Shown in pieces: positions 1 through 8,435 of a stretch of DNA of 62,002 nt. A model generated the notes under the pieces. That model worked only from the letters and a program-made list of their open reading frames with translations. It searched no databases and was not told the DNA's origin. Position numbers and translations under genes: made by a program. Position 1 is the first letter of the stretch. Every line of letters begins with the position of its first letter. This DNA is from Actinophytocola sp. (lineage in GTDB: Bacteria; Actinomycetota; Actinomycetes; Mycobacteriales; Pseudonocardiaceae), in NCBI GenBank assembly GCA_009377385.1, contig WHUD01000010.1, positions 1 to 62,002 on the forward strand, in the 5' to 3' direction.

Positions 1-482
1 GGCACGGGCACCGGTCCTGGCGAAGGTACTGCATCGATATGGATATGCCCTTTCGTGATTATGCGGCGATGGCCGGGGCAGCCAGATCCGGTTCAGGGCC
101 GGGCAGGCAGCCCGGAATTCTGGAGGTCGGAGTTCGCGTCGTGTGCGATCTCAGCCGCGACCTCTGCGGCCCGGGGCATGCGCCGGGTGGACTGTCCGAG
201 GCACCCCATGATCAAGTAGTCCGTTGAGCGATCAGGCAGCCACGCTCGTGCGAAACCGGGCCAGAGCGCAGATAGGCCCACGTCGGAGCATCCAGCGCTA
301 GGTACCCACCCGTCGGCGATCGCGGCACCACTCCACGGCATCTAGCAGTTTCCACACGCGCACGGCATGGCTAGTCGCGCCCGTCTACAGCAGAGCGCTC
401 AACTTCGCCTTGTTGCGCGAGATCACACCAGCACCGTGGAAACACTTGTTCGATGATAAGCTACGTCCAAGCAGCCACGGGG

Positions 483-504
483 TGAGTGACAACTGAGTGA
501 CAAC
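483..504 (+). repeat. Two tandem 11-bp direct repeats
   Basis: The unit TGAGTGACAAC occurs twice head to tail with no mismatch. Eleven base pairs is about one helical turn, so a bound protein would contact the same DNA face twice. About 85 bp upstream of the tRNA 3' half, this suits an integrase or excisionase arm-type site. The function is inferred only from position. Confidence 0.5.
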
Positions 505-520
505 CACCATGGATAACGAT

Positions 521-548
521 GGACTCTCTGCGACGTATAGGGACTCTC
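521..548 (+). repeat. 8-bp direct repeats spaced 20 bp apart
   Basis: GGACTCTC is present at 521-528 and again at 541-548, 20 bp start to start, or about two helical turns. With the tandem 11-bp repeats it forms a compact repeat cluster next to the tRNA-derived sequence. A role in site-specific recombination is possible but unproven. Confidence 0.4.
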
Positions 549-587
549 CATCGAGGTTCGTGCGCAGGGGTAGTGCAGGCGCACTAC

Positions 588-632
588 CTTCACACCGAAG
601 AGGTCACTGGTTCGATCCCAGTATCGCGCACC
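588..632 (+). other. 3' half of tRNA-Val(CAC), probable attR site
   Basis: The sequence from the anticodon loop to the 3' end of a tRNA is intact. It has loop TTCACAC with anticodon CAC at 591-593, 3' anticodon stem CGAAG, variable loop, T arm ACTGG-TTCGATC-CCAGT (606-622), acceptor strand ATCGCGC (623-629) and discriminator A630. The 5' half is missing: no GCGCGAT acceptor strand lies upstream, and 584-588 (CTACC) does not pair with CGAAG. Integrases of actinomycete elements such as pSAM2 recombine within tRNA 3' ends and leave such a truncated copy at one junction. The intact tRNA should lie to the left, outside the window. Confidence 0.7.
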
Positions 633-688
633 CCAATTACCCGCTCAGTGTTGTGACGTAGGCATGCCGTAGACGACGAAAGGCATCC

Positions 689-1948
689 GTGACACAGAGC
701 ATTCCCCACCGGTTACTTCACAGCACGCGACTCCGCGCGCTACTGGCCGTGGGTGTCGCGGTGCATGTCGTGATCTTCCTCACGCTCCAGCTCGGCATCC
801 CGCACATCGACCTCCAGGTTTACCGATTCGCCGTGGATGTCTGGTTCCGCAGCGGCGACATCTACGGCCCGATGCCGCTGACCGACGTCGACCTCGAACT
901 GCCCTACATCTACCCGCCGTTCGCGATCCTGCCCGCGATTCCGTTCGCGTGGCTGCCGTTCACCGCGGCGTACGTGCTGCTGTTCGCCATGAACATCGCG
1001 TCGATCGTTGGCACGCTGTACCTGGTCGGCAGGCGGGTGTGGCCGGAAGGCGGGACACGCGGCGCGGCGCTCATCGCCGTGGCTGGCCTGTCGCTGTCAC
1101 TGACGCTTGAGCCGGTGCGGGACACGTTCTCGTTTGGACAGATCAACCTGCTGCTCATGATGCTGGTGGCGGCCGACTGCCTTGTCAGGGCGCCGCGCTG
1201 GCCGCGAGGGCTGCTGATCGGCATCGCGGCGGCGATCAAGCTCACCCCCGCCGTGTTCGTGCTGTTCTTCCTCGCCAGGAAGGACTACCGCGCGGCCGTC
1301 GTCGCCACGATCACCGGCGCCGCAGCCACCGCCCTCGGTTTCCTGACCAGCTTCTCGGCGTCGATGGAGTACTGGTTCGGCGGCTTCGGCGACGCCGGTT
1401 TCATCAGCGGCTCCACCTATCGCGTCAACCAGACCGTCACCGCGGCGCTTGCCCGCTTCGGCATCGAGACACCGCTGCTGCAGGTGCTGGTGGCGGTCGT
1501 GGTGCTGGCGCTGCTGGTGCTGGTGGCGCGCACGACCGCGCACTGCGGCCCCGCGACGGCGCTGGTGCTCGTGGGCACCTTCCTGGTGCTGGCGTCGCCG
1601 ACGTCGTGGTCACACCACTGGGTGTGGATCGTGCCGGGGGCCGTGGTGCTGCTCGCGACGACCGCACGGGCGTTCGGCGACGGCTCGCGCGTCCGCTGGC
1701 CGCTGGCCGCCGGGACCATCGCGACGCTGCTGCTGTTCGTGATCGCGCCGTTCCACTACCTGCCGGGCAACCACGACTGGATGCTCGGCATGCCCGACAT
1801 CGAGCTGACCTGGACACCCCTGCAGCACCTGGCGGGCAACGCCTACGTCCTAACGGGCATCGCCTGGATCACCGGCTGCGCCATCGCCCTCCACCCTCGA
1901 ACGTCGACCGCCCGGCGACAGCCGGAGCCGGTGAGCGCGGGTGGCTGA
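689..1948 (+). CDS. GT87-family polyprenyl-phosphate-mannose-dependent mannosyltransferase
   Basis: This 419-residue integral membrane protein has about ten hydrophobic segments. It fits the GT-C fold family GT87 (DUF2029), whose actinobacterial members add mannose from polyprenyl-phosphate-mannose to phosphatidylinositol mannosides or lipoglycans on the outer face of the membrane. The acidic motif HIDLQVYR near residues 39-46, after the first membrane segment, and the YIYPPF motif near 73-78 are typical of the family. The GTG start has GAAAGG five bases upstream. The acceptor cannot be told from sequence. The last codons overlap the start of the fluoride-channel gene, so translation may be coupled, although no functional link is evident. 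Confidence 0.75.
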   Translation: MTQSIPHRLLHSTRLRALLAVGVAVHVVIFLTLQLGIPHIDLQVYRFAVDVWFRSGDIYGPMPLTDVDLELPYIYPPFAILPAIPFAWLPFTAAYVLLFAMNIASIVGTLYLVGRRVWPEGGTRGAALIAVAGLSLSLTLEPVRDTFSFGQINLLLMMLVAADCLVRAPRWPRGLLIGIAAAIKLTPAVFVLFFLARKDYRAAVVATITGAAATALGFLTSFSASMEYWFGGFGDAGFISGSTYRVNQTVTAALARFGIETPLLQVLVAVVVLALLVLVARTTAHCGPATALVLVGTFLVLASPTSWSHHWVWIVPGAVVLLATTARAFGDGSRVRWPLAAGTIATLLLFVIAPFHYLPGNHDWMLGMPDIELTWTPLQHLAGNAYVLTGIAWITGCAIALHPRTSTARRQPEPVSAGG

Positions 1949-2408
1949 CGTGCGGGCGTCCCCGTCGCAGGCGGGAACCGCTGACGCCCGTCGCACGATC
2001 CGTTGGGACGTGCCGCTCGCGGTGGCCGCCGGTGGCGCCATCGGCAGCCTCGCGCGCTACGGCCTCGCCGTGGCGCTGCCAGCGACACCGGGCGAGTTCC
2101 CGTGGGCGACGCTGCTGGCGAACGTCGGCGGCTGCCTGCTGATCGGCGCGCTGATGGCCGCGCTCACCGAGGCGGGCCGCCCACACCGGTTGCTGCGACC
2201 GTTCTTCGGCATCGGCGTGCTTGGCGGGTTCACCACGCTGTCGACGTACGTCGTCGAGGTGATCGACGCGGGCGCGGCGGGAGCGCCCGGCGTCGTGGTG
2301 CTCTACGGCGTGGGCACGGTGGTCGCCGCGTTGCTCGCCGTCGCGATGGGGCTCATCCTCACCCGTGCCGCGCTCCGGCCCCACATCCGCAGGAGGAAGC
2401 CGTCATGA
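1941..2408 (+). CDS. crcB: FluC/CrcB fluoride channel subunit 1
   Basis: The 155-residue product has four membrane segments and the CrcB signatures [10 protein letters not shown] (31-40), NVGG with the conserved Asn61, and GGFTTLSTY (95-103). FluC channels are dual-topology dimers that export fluoride passively. In the usual TTFSTF phenylalanine box, both aromatic positions differ here (Leu100 and Tyr103), as expected for one half of a heterodimer. A non-conserved stretch of about 23 residues precedes the first helix. The GTG start overlaps the preceding gene by 8 bp. A DUF190 gene and a second FluC follow with overlaps, so the three form one transcriptional unit. Confidence 0.9.
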   Translation: MADVRASPSQAGTADARRTIRWDVPLAVAAGGAIGSLARYGLAVALPATPGEFPWATLLANVGGCLLIGALMAALTEAGRPHRLLRPFFGIGVLGGFTTLSTYVVEVIDAGAAGAPGVVVLYGVGTVVAALLAVAMGLILTRAALRPHIRRRKPS

Positions 2409-2743
2409 CATCGACAGAACGCGCGATGCGGCTGACGATCCACGTCAGCGAGAACGACACCTGGCAGCACCAGCCGCTCTACCACGAGATCGTGCGCAGG
2501 GCGCGGGAAGCGGGCCTCGCTGGGGCTTCGGTGTTCCGGGGCATCGAGGGCTACGGCTCGCACTCGCTGATCCACACCACGCGGTTCCTCTCGCTGTCGG
2601 AGGACCTGCCGCTGGAGATCGTGATCGTCGACGACGAGCAGCGGGTGCGGACGTTCGCCGACGAGCTGGGCGACGTGATGTCCGACGGGTTGGTCACCCT
2701 CGACGAGGTGGAGGTCGTCCGCTACCCGGGTGAGGCACGGTGA
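2405..2743 (+). CDS. DUF190 (UPF0166) PII-like protein
   Basis: This 112-residue soluble protein belongs to DUF190, a family with a PII-like (GlnB clan) ferredoxin fold that is often encoded beside crcB. The conserved core is visible in the segment with [14 protein letters not shown] and the strand [10 protein letters not shown]. The ATG start is chosen because AGGAGGA lies 8 bases upstream. A longer open frame upstream is only the shadow of crcB in another frame. It starts inside the first crcB, and its TGA overlaps the GTG of the second by 4 bp. A regulatory or ligand-sensing role in fluoride export is inference from family and position. Confidence 0.85.
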   Translation: MTSTERAMRLTIHVSENDTWQHQPLYHEIVRRAREAGLAGASVFRGIEGYGSHSLIHTTRFLSLSEDLPLEIVIVDDEQRVRTFADELGDVMSDGLVTLDEVEVVRYPGEAR

Positions 2744-3108
2744 CGGCGCTGCTGGTCGCTGCGGGCGGCGCGCTCGGCGCCACGCTGCGCTACCTCATCG
2801 ACCAGTGGGTGCAGCGCCGCAGCGGCAACGGCTTCCCCTACGGCACGCTCACGGTCAACGTCCTCGGCTCGGCGCTGCTCGGCCTGCTGGCCGGGCTCAC
2901 CCTGACCGGCGCAGGCGGCGACGCGGTGCGCTCGCTGGTCGGCATCGGCCTGTGCGGATCGCTGACGACGTACTCCACGTTCGGTTACGAGACCGTGCGG
3001 CTCGTCACCGATGGCGCGCGGCGGCACGCCGTGGTCAACGTCGTCGGCACGCTGCTCGCGGGGTTCGCGGCGGCGGGTGCGGGCCTGCTGCTCGCTGCGG
3101 CGTTCTGA
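2740..3108 (+). CDS. crcB: FluC/CrcB fluoride channel subunit 2
   Basis: This 122-residue, four-helix CrcB protein has [10 protein letters not shown] (9-18), TVNVLG with the conserved Asn40, and [10 protein letters not shown] (72-81). Its phenylalanine-box positions are Tyr78 and Phe81. It is clearly diverged from subunit 1, which supports an obligate heterodimer rather than a recent duplication. The start overlaps the DUF190 stop by 4 bp. No fluoride riboswitch could be identified near the operon. Confidence 0.9.
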   Translation: MTALLVAAGGALGATLRYLIDQWVQRRSGNGFPYGTLTVNVLGSALLGLLAGLTLTGAGGDAVRSLVGIGLCGSLTTYSTFGYETVRLVTDGARRHAVVNVVGTLLAGFAAAGAGLLLAAAF

Positions 3109-3111
3109 CGG

Positions 3112-5184
3112 TCAGGCACTCAGCTGGCGCTTGAGCCAGTCCACCTGTAGGTGCAACAGGTTCTCAGCGACGGCCTCGTCGCTCGGCGTCATGTGGGTGG
3201 TGCCGACCAGTGGGAGGAAGTCATGCCATTTCCCGGCCGCGAGCAGCGCCGAGGACAGCCGCAGCGCGTGCGCGACGAACACGTTGTCGTCGGCAAGGCC
3301 GTGCACGATCAGCAGCGAACGCTCCAGCATTCCCGCATCGTCGATCAGCGAGTTGCTCCGGTAGGACGCCTCCTGCTCGGCGGGGTGGCCGAGGTAGCGC
3401 TCGGTGTAGTGGGTGTCGTACAGCGACCAGTCGGTGACCGGGGCGCCCGCGACGGCGGCGTGGAAGACGTCCGGCCTGCGCAGCACCGCCAGTGCGGACA
3501 GATACCCGCCGTACGACCAGCCCCTGATCGCCACCTTCGAGATGTCCACTTCGGACCATCCGGCGGCGACGGCGTGCAGCGCGTCCACCTGGTCGGTGAC
3601 GCTGACGTCGGCCAGCCCGCCGCCGATTTCCTTCTCCCACGCCGGGCCACGCCCCGGGCTGCCCCTGCCGTCGGCGATGAGCACGGCGAAGCCCTGGTCG
3701 GCGAACCACTGCGAGGTCAGGAAGGCGTTGCGGGTGGTGAGCACGCGCTGCGCGTGCGGTCCGCCGTACGGGTCGAGCAGCACCGGCAGCGGTCCGTCGG
3801 ACGGCTGGTAACCAGTGGGCAGCAGCAGCGCGCACTGCAGGTCCCGCTCCCCCACGGTGAGCATCCGGAGGTTCGGGGTGATGCCGGGATCGGCGGTATG
3901 GCTGGCGATCCGCACCGACGCGGAGTCGCGGCGGACGCTCACCCTCGGTCCGGCGTACTCCAGCGACCACGACGACACCACGGTCGTCTCCGCCGTGCCA
4001 GCCCCGACGTGGACGCCGTCCCCATCGGACACCCGCACGACGCTGCCTGCCGACGTCCGGTAGACGTGGATCTGCGTCGGGTCGTCCTCGGAGCCGCTGA
4101 ATAGCACCTCGTCACCGACGTGCAGCACCGAGCGCACCTGGAGGCCGGGGTCGGTGACCGGTTTGCCGTCGACGACCAGCCGGTAGGAGTCGTCGGCGGC
4201 CTCGACCCGCACTAGCCTGCCGTCCGGCGTCCACGCTGGCACGCCGGGGATGATCTCCACCCACGCCGGGTCTTCCTCGCTGTGCACCATCGACGTCGAG
4301 CCGTCCGTGACGTCGATGGCGAGGACGTCCAGCCTGCGCTGGTCGCGGGGCTGCACGGTGATCAGCGGCGGCCCGCCAGCCGACCAGTGTGCCGCGACAA
4401 GGTACTCCCATTCGCCGCGTTCAACGTCCACAGTGGACCCGTCGAGTCCGATGATGGCCAGCGACACCGCGACGTTGCGCTCCCCTGCCGCCGGGTAGGC
4501 GACGGTGTTGACCGGGGCGGCCGGGTTGGCGGGGTCGGCGATGTTCCAGCGGGGCACGCCGATGCTGTCGGTACGCTGCGCCAGCACGACCGTGCCGTCC
4601 GGCGACCACCAGTACCCGCGCGAACGGTTCATCTCCTCGGCGGCGATGAACTCCGCGACACCCCACGTGATCTCAGGGCCGTCGTCGGCGGCGACCACGC
4701 TGTCCGATCCGGTGGCGAGCTCGATCACCCGCAGCGCGCCGTCCGCGGCGTAGGCGACGTGGCTGCCCTGCGGGTTGAGCCGGGGGTCGATGACCGCGCC
4801 GGAGACGTGCTCGGCGACCGCACCGCTGGCGACGTCGACCGAGTACAGCGTGCCGCCCAGCGAGAACACGGCGGTCTCACAGGCGGCGTCGACGGCGTAG
4901 CGCACCACCCCGCCGCCGGACTCCCTGCTGCGCTCGCGGCGGGCCCGCTCCTCCCGCGACAACGTCTCGTCCCCCGGCAGCAACTGCCCCGCGTCGACCA
5001 GCTTCGACTCGGCGCCGCTGGCGACGTCGAGCGACCAGAGGCTGTGCGTGCGGTCGTAGCCGTCACCGCTGCGCAGGTACAGCACCCGCGAACCGTCCGG
5101 CGCGACCTGGAACTCCTTGGGCGCGCCGAGGGTGAACCGCTGGGTACGGGCGAGCTTGCGAAGGAACGAGAGATCCGATGTCAC
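3112..5184 (-). CDS. S9 family peptidase, dipeptidyl-peptidase IV type
   Basis: The 690-residue protein has an N-terminal beta-propeller (about 1-430) and a C-terminal alpha/beta-hydrolase domain. The nucleophile is in GWSYGGY (Ser557), the acid in VHGLADDNVF, and the catalytic His in GTTHMTP. The paired glutamates in EFIAAEEMNRSRG match the Glu-Glu motif by which DPP-IV enzymes hold the free N-terminus of X-Pro peptides. No signal peptide is seen, so it is probably cytoplasmic. A TTG at 5238 and a GTG at 5193 are alternative starts. I chose GTG 5184 because the conserved family N-terminus begins there, but no strong ribosome-binding site decides it. It ends 3 bp after the crcB stop, on the opposite strand. 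Confidence 0.85.
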   Translation of the reverse strand: MTSDLSFLRKLARTQRFTLGAPKEFQVAPDGSRVLYLRSGDGYDRTHSLWSLDVASGAESKLVDAGQLLPGDETLSREERARRERSRESGGGVVRYAVDAACETAVFSLGGTLYSVDVASGAVAEHVSGAVIDPRLNPQGSHVAYAADGALRVIELATGSDSVVAADDGPEITWGVAEFIAAEEMNRSRGYWWSPDGTVVLAQRTDSIGVPRWNIADPANPAAPVNTVAYPAAGERNVAVSLAIIGLDGSTVDVERGEWEYLVAAHWSAGGPPLITVQPRDQRRLDVLAIDVTDGSTSMVHSEEDPAWVEIIPGVPAWTPDGRLVRVEAADDSYRLVVDGKPVTDPGLQVRSVLHVGDEVLFSGSEDDPTQIHVYRTSAGSVVRVSDGDGVHVGAGTAETTVVSSWSLEYAGPRVSVRRDSASVRIASHTADPGITPNLRMLTVGERDLQCALLLPTGYQPSDGPLPVLLDPYGGPHAQRVLTTRNAFLTSQWFADQGFAVLIADGRGSPGRGPAWEKEIGGGLADVSVTDQVDALHAVAAGWSEVDISKVAIRGWSYGGYLSALAVLRRPDVFHAAVAGAPVTDWSLYDTHYTERYLGHPAEQEASYRSNSLIDDAGMLERSLLIVHGLADDNVFVAHALRLSSALLAAGKWHDFLPLVGTTHMTPSDEAVAENLLHLQVDWLKRQLSA

Positions 5185-5286
5185 AGGGTGCACTCTGTCA
5201 GACGTGCGGTCGGGTGACACAGCCGCTCCGGGCCGCAACGAATCGACAACTCGACCAGGTAACTACGCAATGAATAATGGTAATGC

Positions 5287-5329
5287 GCAACGTTGCCCGG
5301 ATGATCGAACGACGCTAGGCGCATAATCT
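5287..5329 (+). promoter_or_regulatory. rocD promoter with leaderless -10 and a palindrome
   Basis: The hexamer TAATCT (5324-5329) lies 6 nt before the rocD ATG, so the transcript should begin at or next to the start codon. A perfect 10-bp palindrome GCAACGTTGC (5287-5296) sits upstream in the -35 region, next to a locally AT-rich run. It could be an operator for an Lrp/AsnC or similar amino-acid regulator, but no such gene is adjacent. Confidence 0.45.
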
Positions 5330-5335
5330 GGCCTC

Positions 5336-6565
5336 ATGACGATGACCGCAGCCACCACATCGCCACTCACGCAGGAGTTCATCGACGCCGACGAGCAGTG
5401 GTCCACGCACAACTACCACCCGCTTCCCGTTGTCATCGCGGAAGCGGAGGGCGCGTGGGTCACCGACGTCGAGGGCAACCGCTACTTGGACTTCCTCGCC
5501 GGGTACTCGGCGCTGAACTTCGGACACCGCCACCCCGCGCTCGTCGAGGCCGCCACCGCGCAGCTGGGCCGGGTCACGCTCACCTCGCGGGCATTCCACC
5601 ACGACCAGTTGGGCGCGTTCTGCCGCGAGCTGGCCGAGCTGACCGGCACCGAGATGGTGCTGCCGATGAACTCGGGCGCAGAGGCCGTCGAGTCGGCCAT
5701 CAAGGTGTCGCGGAAGTGGGCCTACCGGGTGAAGGGTGTGCCCGCCGACGCCGCACGGATCGTCGTCGCCAGCTCGAACTTCCACGGCCGCACCACCACC
5801 ATCGTGTCGTTCTCCGACGACGAGGAGGCCCGCGCGGACTACGGTCCCTACACGCCGGGGTTCGTCACCGTGCCGTTCGGCGACGCCGAGGCGCTGGCCG
5901 CCGCCGTCACCGACGAGACAGCCGCCGTGCTGCTGGAGCCGATCCAAGGCGAGGCGGGCGTCAACGTGCCACCGAAGGGCTACTTCGCGGAGGTGCGGCG
6001 GATCTGCGACGCGCGCGGCGCGCTGTTCATCGCGGACGAGATCCAGTCCGGCCTCGCCCGCACCGGGACACTGCTCGCGCTGGAGCACGAGGGTGTGCAG
6101 GCTGACCTGACCACGCTCGGGAAGGCGCTCGGCGGCGGCATCGTGCCGGTCTCGGCCGTCATGGGCAGCCGTGACGTCCTCGGTGTGCTGCGGCCGGGCG
6201 AGCACGGCTCGACGTTCGGCGGCAACCCGCTCGCGTGCGCCGTGGGCCGCGCCGTGGTCCGGCTGCTCGCCACCGGCGAGTTCCAGCAGCGCTCGGCTTC
6301 GCTTGGCGCGCACCTGCACGCGCGGCTGAGTGAGCTGGTCGGCAACGGCGTGTCCGCCGTGCGCGGCACGGGCCTGTGGGCCGGGGTGGACATCGCGGAG
6401 GGCGGGCTGACCGGCAGGCAAGCGGCCGAGGCGCTCGCGGGCAAGGGCGTGCTGTGCAAGGAGACGCACGGCTCGACGTTGCGGCTCGCGCCGCCGCTGG
6501 TGATCAGCAACGACGACCTCGACCGGGGCATCGACGCCGTCGCCGACACCGTCTCGCGCGGGTAG
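5336..6565 (+). CDS. rocD: Ornithine--oxo-acid aminotransferase
   Basis: This 409-residue class III PLP aminotransferase transfers the delta-amino group of ornithine to 2-oxoglutarate, giving glutamate semialdehyde, in arginine/ornithine catabolism and proline supply. Visible features are the cofactor-binding MNSGAEAVE, the FHGRTTT segment, the aspartate motif FIADEIQSG, and the Schiff-base lysine in TTLGKALGGG (Lys263). The length is normal for RocD, and the motif set is closer to RocD than to acetylornithine aminotransferases. It stands alone, with no arginase or dehydrogenase gene beside it. Confidence 0.92.
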   Translation: MTMTAATTSPLTQEFIDADEQWSTHNYHPLPVVIAEAEGAWVTDVEGNRYLDFLAGYSALNFGHRHPALVEAATAQLGRVTLTSRAFHHDQLGAFCRELAELTGTEMVLPMNSGAEAVESAIKVSRKWAYRVKGVPADAARIVVASSNFHGRTTTIVSFSDDEEARADYGPYTPGFVTVPFGDAEALAAAVTDETAAVLLEPIQGEAGVNVPPKGYFAEVRRICDARGALFIADEIQSGLARTGTLLALEHEGVQADLTTLGKALGGGIVPVSAVMGSRDVLGVLRPGEHGSTFGGNPLACAVGRAVVRLLATGEFQQRSASLGAHLHARLSELVGNGVSAVRGTGLWAGVDIAEGGLTGRQAAEALAGKGVLCKETHGSTLRLAPPLVISNDDLDRGIDAVADTVSRG

Positions 6566-6638
6566 CCGGGGGTCGGGGCGGCGCCCGGCTTGGGGGCGGG
6601 CGCCGCCCACCGGCGTGCCGGTCGGGCATGATCGTGGC

Positions 6639-7202
6639 GTGCTGGTGGCTGCGGTGGTGGGCGCGCTGATCACGCTGCTGATCGGGCTGCGCTACGCGGG
6701 GGACCACGAGGCGAGCGCGCTGGACGCCGTCATCGCGGATGCCCTGGTCGACGTCGTCGGGTCCGGTGACTTGGCGTGGCTGTTGGTGACGCCGTCAGAA
6801 CCGCAGGTGGTACTGCCGCTGACGGCGTTGGTCGTCGGACTGTGCCTGGTGCAGCGCCGGTGGCGTGGAGCGGTGCTGGCGGCGACCGCCCCGCTGGTGG
6901 CGATCGCGCTCAACACCTGGGTGCTCAAGCCCGCGTTCGGCAGGCTCTCCGAGGGGCATCTCGCCTATCCGAGCGGCCACACCGTCAGCATCGTCGCGGT
7001 CAGCGCGGTGTTCGTGCTGCTTGCGCGGCCCGGCGTCGCCCGGTGGGTGGCGGCGGTCGTCGGCACGGTGGTCTCCCTCGGCGTGGGTGTCGCGCTGGTC
7101 ACGCTGGGCTTCCACTACCCAACCGACGTCGTCGGCGGCGCCGCCTTCGCGCTCACCGTGGTGCCACTGGTCGCGCTCGCCCTGCGCCGTGTCCCCCACT
7201 GA
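6639..7202 (+). CDS. PAP2-superfamily membrane phosphatase
   Basis: A protein of about 187 residues with five to six membrane segments and the three phosphatase motifs in order: KPAFGR, YPSGHT, and a third block with the catalytic His in GFHYPTD. Such enzymes dephosphorylate lipid substrates (phosphatidate, undecaprenyl or other polyprenyl diphosphates) at the membrane surface. The specific lipid cannot be read from sequence. GTG 6639 is preferred over GTG 6615 because the hydrophobic N-terminus starts there. The gene is followed directly by a 21-bp repeat array. Confidence 0.8.
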   Translation: MLVAAVVGALITLLIGLRYAGDHEASALDAVIADALVDVVGSGDLAWLLVTPSEPQVVLPLTALVVGLCLVQRRWRGAVLAATAPLVAIALNTWVLKPAFGRLSEGHLAYPSGHTVSIVAVSAVFVLLARPGVARWVAAVVGTVVSLGVGVALVTLGFHYPTDVVGGAAFALTVVPLVALALRRVPH

Positions 7203-7209
7203 GCGCGCC

Positions 7210-7356
7210 GAGTTCGCCCCTCAGGACGCCAAGTTCGCCATTCAGGACGTCGTACTCATGGTCTCCGGCGAGGGACACGGCGTCAGGAGCGGCGATCACG
7301 ACGTCGGGAGCGAGGGACACGGCGTCCTGGGCGGGGGACACGACCGCACGTAACGC
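7210..7356. repeat. 21-bp-period degenerate tandem repeat array, locus 1
   Basis: Seven units with a strict 21-bp period start at 7210, 7231, 7252, 7273, 7294, 7315 and 7336. The last four follow GGACACGGCGTC or close variants; the first two follow AGTTCGCC-N5-GGACG. The period is seven codons, and both strands read as heptads. The array fills the gap between two convergent genes (PAP2 and zapE). Related arrays occur at 29025, 49588 and 50737. Confidence 0.8.
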
Positions 7357-7382
7357 GGGACTCGCGGCCAGGCGCCCAGGCG

Positions 7383-8393
7383 TCAACCTGCGTCGCGGGC
7401 CAGCGCGGTCAGGCGGCTGATGGCGCGGAGATACTTCTTGCGGTAGCCGCCGTGCAGCATCTCGTCGGTAAACAGTTCGGACAGCGGCTTGCCCGACGTC
7501 ACCACGGGAATCGCACGGTCATAGAGCCGGTCGGCGAACGCCACCAGCCGCAGCGCCACGCTCTGGTCCTGCGCGACGGTCACGTCCCGCAGGTGCACCG
7601 CGCTAACGCCGTCGACGAGCGTGCCGTACTTCGACGGGTGCAGCCCCGCCAGGTGTTCGCACAGCGCGTCGAAGTCGTCCAGTGTGGCGCCCTCCCGCGC
7701 GGCCGACGCGGTCAGTTCCTCATCGCTGACCGGCTCCGGCGCGTCCGGCAGGCCGCGATGGCGGTAGTCCGGGCCGTCGACGCGCACCACGTCGAACCGC
7801 GCGGACAGCGCGTGGATCTCGCGCAGAAAGTCCTCCGCGGCGAACCGGCCCTCCCCTAGCTTGTCCGGCAGGGTGTTGGACGTCGCCGCGACGTGCACGC
7901 CGGTGGCCATCAGCTCCTGCAGCAGCCGGGTGACCAGCATGGTGTCGCCGGGGTCGTCCAGTTCGAACTCATCAATCGCCAGCAGGCGGTGCCCGGACAG
8001 CCTGCGCACCGCCTCGGCGAACCCGAGCGCGCCGACCAGGTTGGTCAGCTCGACGAACGTGCCGTACGCCTTGGGACCCGGCACCGCATGCCACAGCGAG
8101 GCGAGCAGATGCGTCTTGCCGACGCCGAACCCGCCATCGAAGTACAGCCCGCGCGTGGTGTCCGCAGCGGAGCCACGGAACAGCGACCGCAGCGGCCCGC
8201 GCTTGCCGGTACCCCCGCCGACCCGCTCGGCGAACGCCGTGCCCTCGGCGACGGCGGCTGCCTGGCTCGGCTCATCCGGGTTCGGCACGTAGGTGTCGAA
8301 CCGGACGACGTCGAACCGAGGCGGCGGGACGAGCGCGGCGACGAGTTCGTCCGCCGCCAACTCCGGCACGCGATCGATCAACTGACCTGGCAC
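7383..8393 (-). CDS. zapE: ZapE / AFG1-family cell-division ATPase
   Basis: The 336-residue protein of the AFG1 family has Walker A GGFGVGKT (87-94), Walker B LLAIDEFEL (Asp141-Glu142) and a sensor-1 region with ATSNT. It shows the family's C-terminal segment with SGKPLSELF. In proteobacteria ZapE acts on Z-ring constriction; the role in actinomycetes is not established. The GTG start is supported by a leaderless-type -10. It is divergent from the RibD-like gene, with 42 bp between start codons. Confidence 0.85.
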   Translation of the reverse strand: MPGQLIDRVPELAADELVAALVPPPRFDVVRFDTYVPNPDEPSQAAAVAEGTAFAERVGGGTGKRGPLRSLFRGSAADTTRGLYFDGGFGVGKTHLLASLWHAVPGPKAYGTFVELTNLVGALGFAEAVRRLSGHRLLAIDEFELDDPGDTMLVTRLLQELMATGVHVAATSNTLPDKLGEGRFAAEDFLREIHALSARFDVVRVDGPDYRHRGLPDAPEPVSDEELTASAAREGATLDDFDALCEHLAGLHPSKYGTLVDGVSAVHLRDVTVAQDQSVALRLVAFADRLYDRAIPVVTSGKPLSELFTDEMLHGGYRKKYLRAISRLTALARDAG

Positions 8394-8399
8394 GGTCCG

Positions 8400-8405
8400 A
8401 GCGTA
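8400..8405 (-). promoter_or_regulatory. Leaderless -10 hexamer of zapE
   Basis: On the minus strand TACGCT lies 6 nt upstream of the GTG start, which places the transcription start at the first codon. No clear -35 is seen. Confidence 0.4.
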
Positions 8406-8435
8406 ACGGCGTTGCCGGTGTGATCAGATGGAGCC

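Larger units (their letters stand above)
1..586. other. Gene-poor stretch, probable terminal arm of an integrated element
   Basis: No reading frame here resembles a protein I recognise, and the short open frames (62 and 82 codons) lack ribosome-binding sites. The stretch is visibly less GC-rich than the genes that follow, especially from 430 to 545. It ends in short direct repeats and then a tRNA 3' half. That layout is what remains between the last gene of an integrated element and its right attachment site, but no integrase or other mobility gene is in the window, so the assignment is inference. Confidence 0.4.

Noticed and set aside
541-632. Complete tRNA gene ending at 632
   Set aside because: The T arm and 3' acceptor strand are perfect, but no complementary 5' acceptor strand or paired anticodon 5' stem is present, so only the 3' half is supported.
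640-689. Fluoride riboswitch before the FluC operon
   Set aside because: Neither the region before 689 nor the end of the GT87 gene shows the conserved crcB-motif bases.
7210-7356. CRISPR array or small repeat protein at the 21-bp repeats
   Set aside because: There are no spacers between units, units are degenerate and no cas genes are present. Heptad reading is possible in several frames on both strands without a start or ribosome-binding site, so protein coding is not supported.
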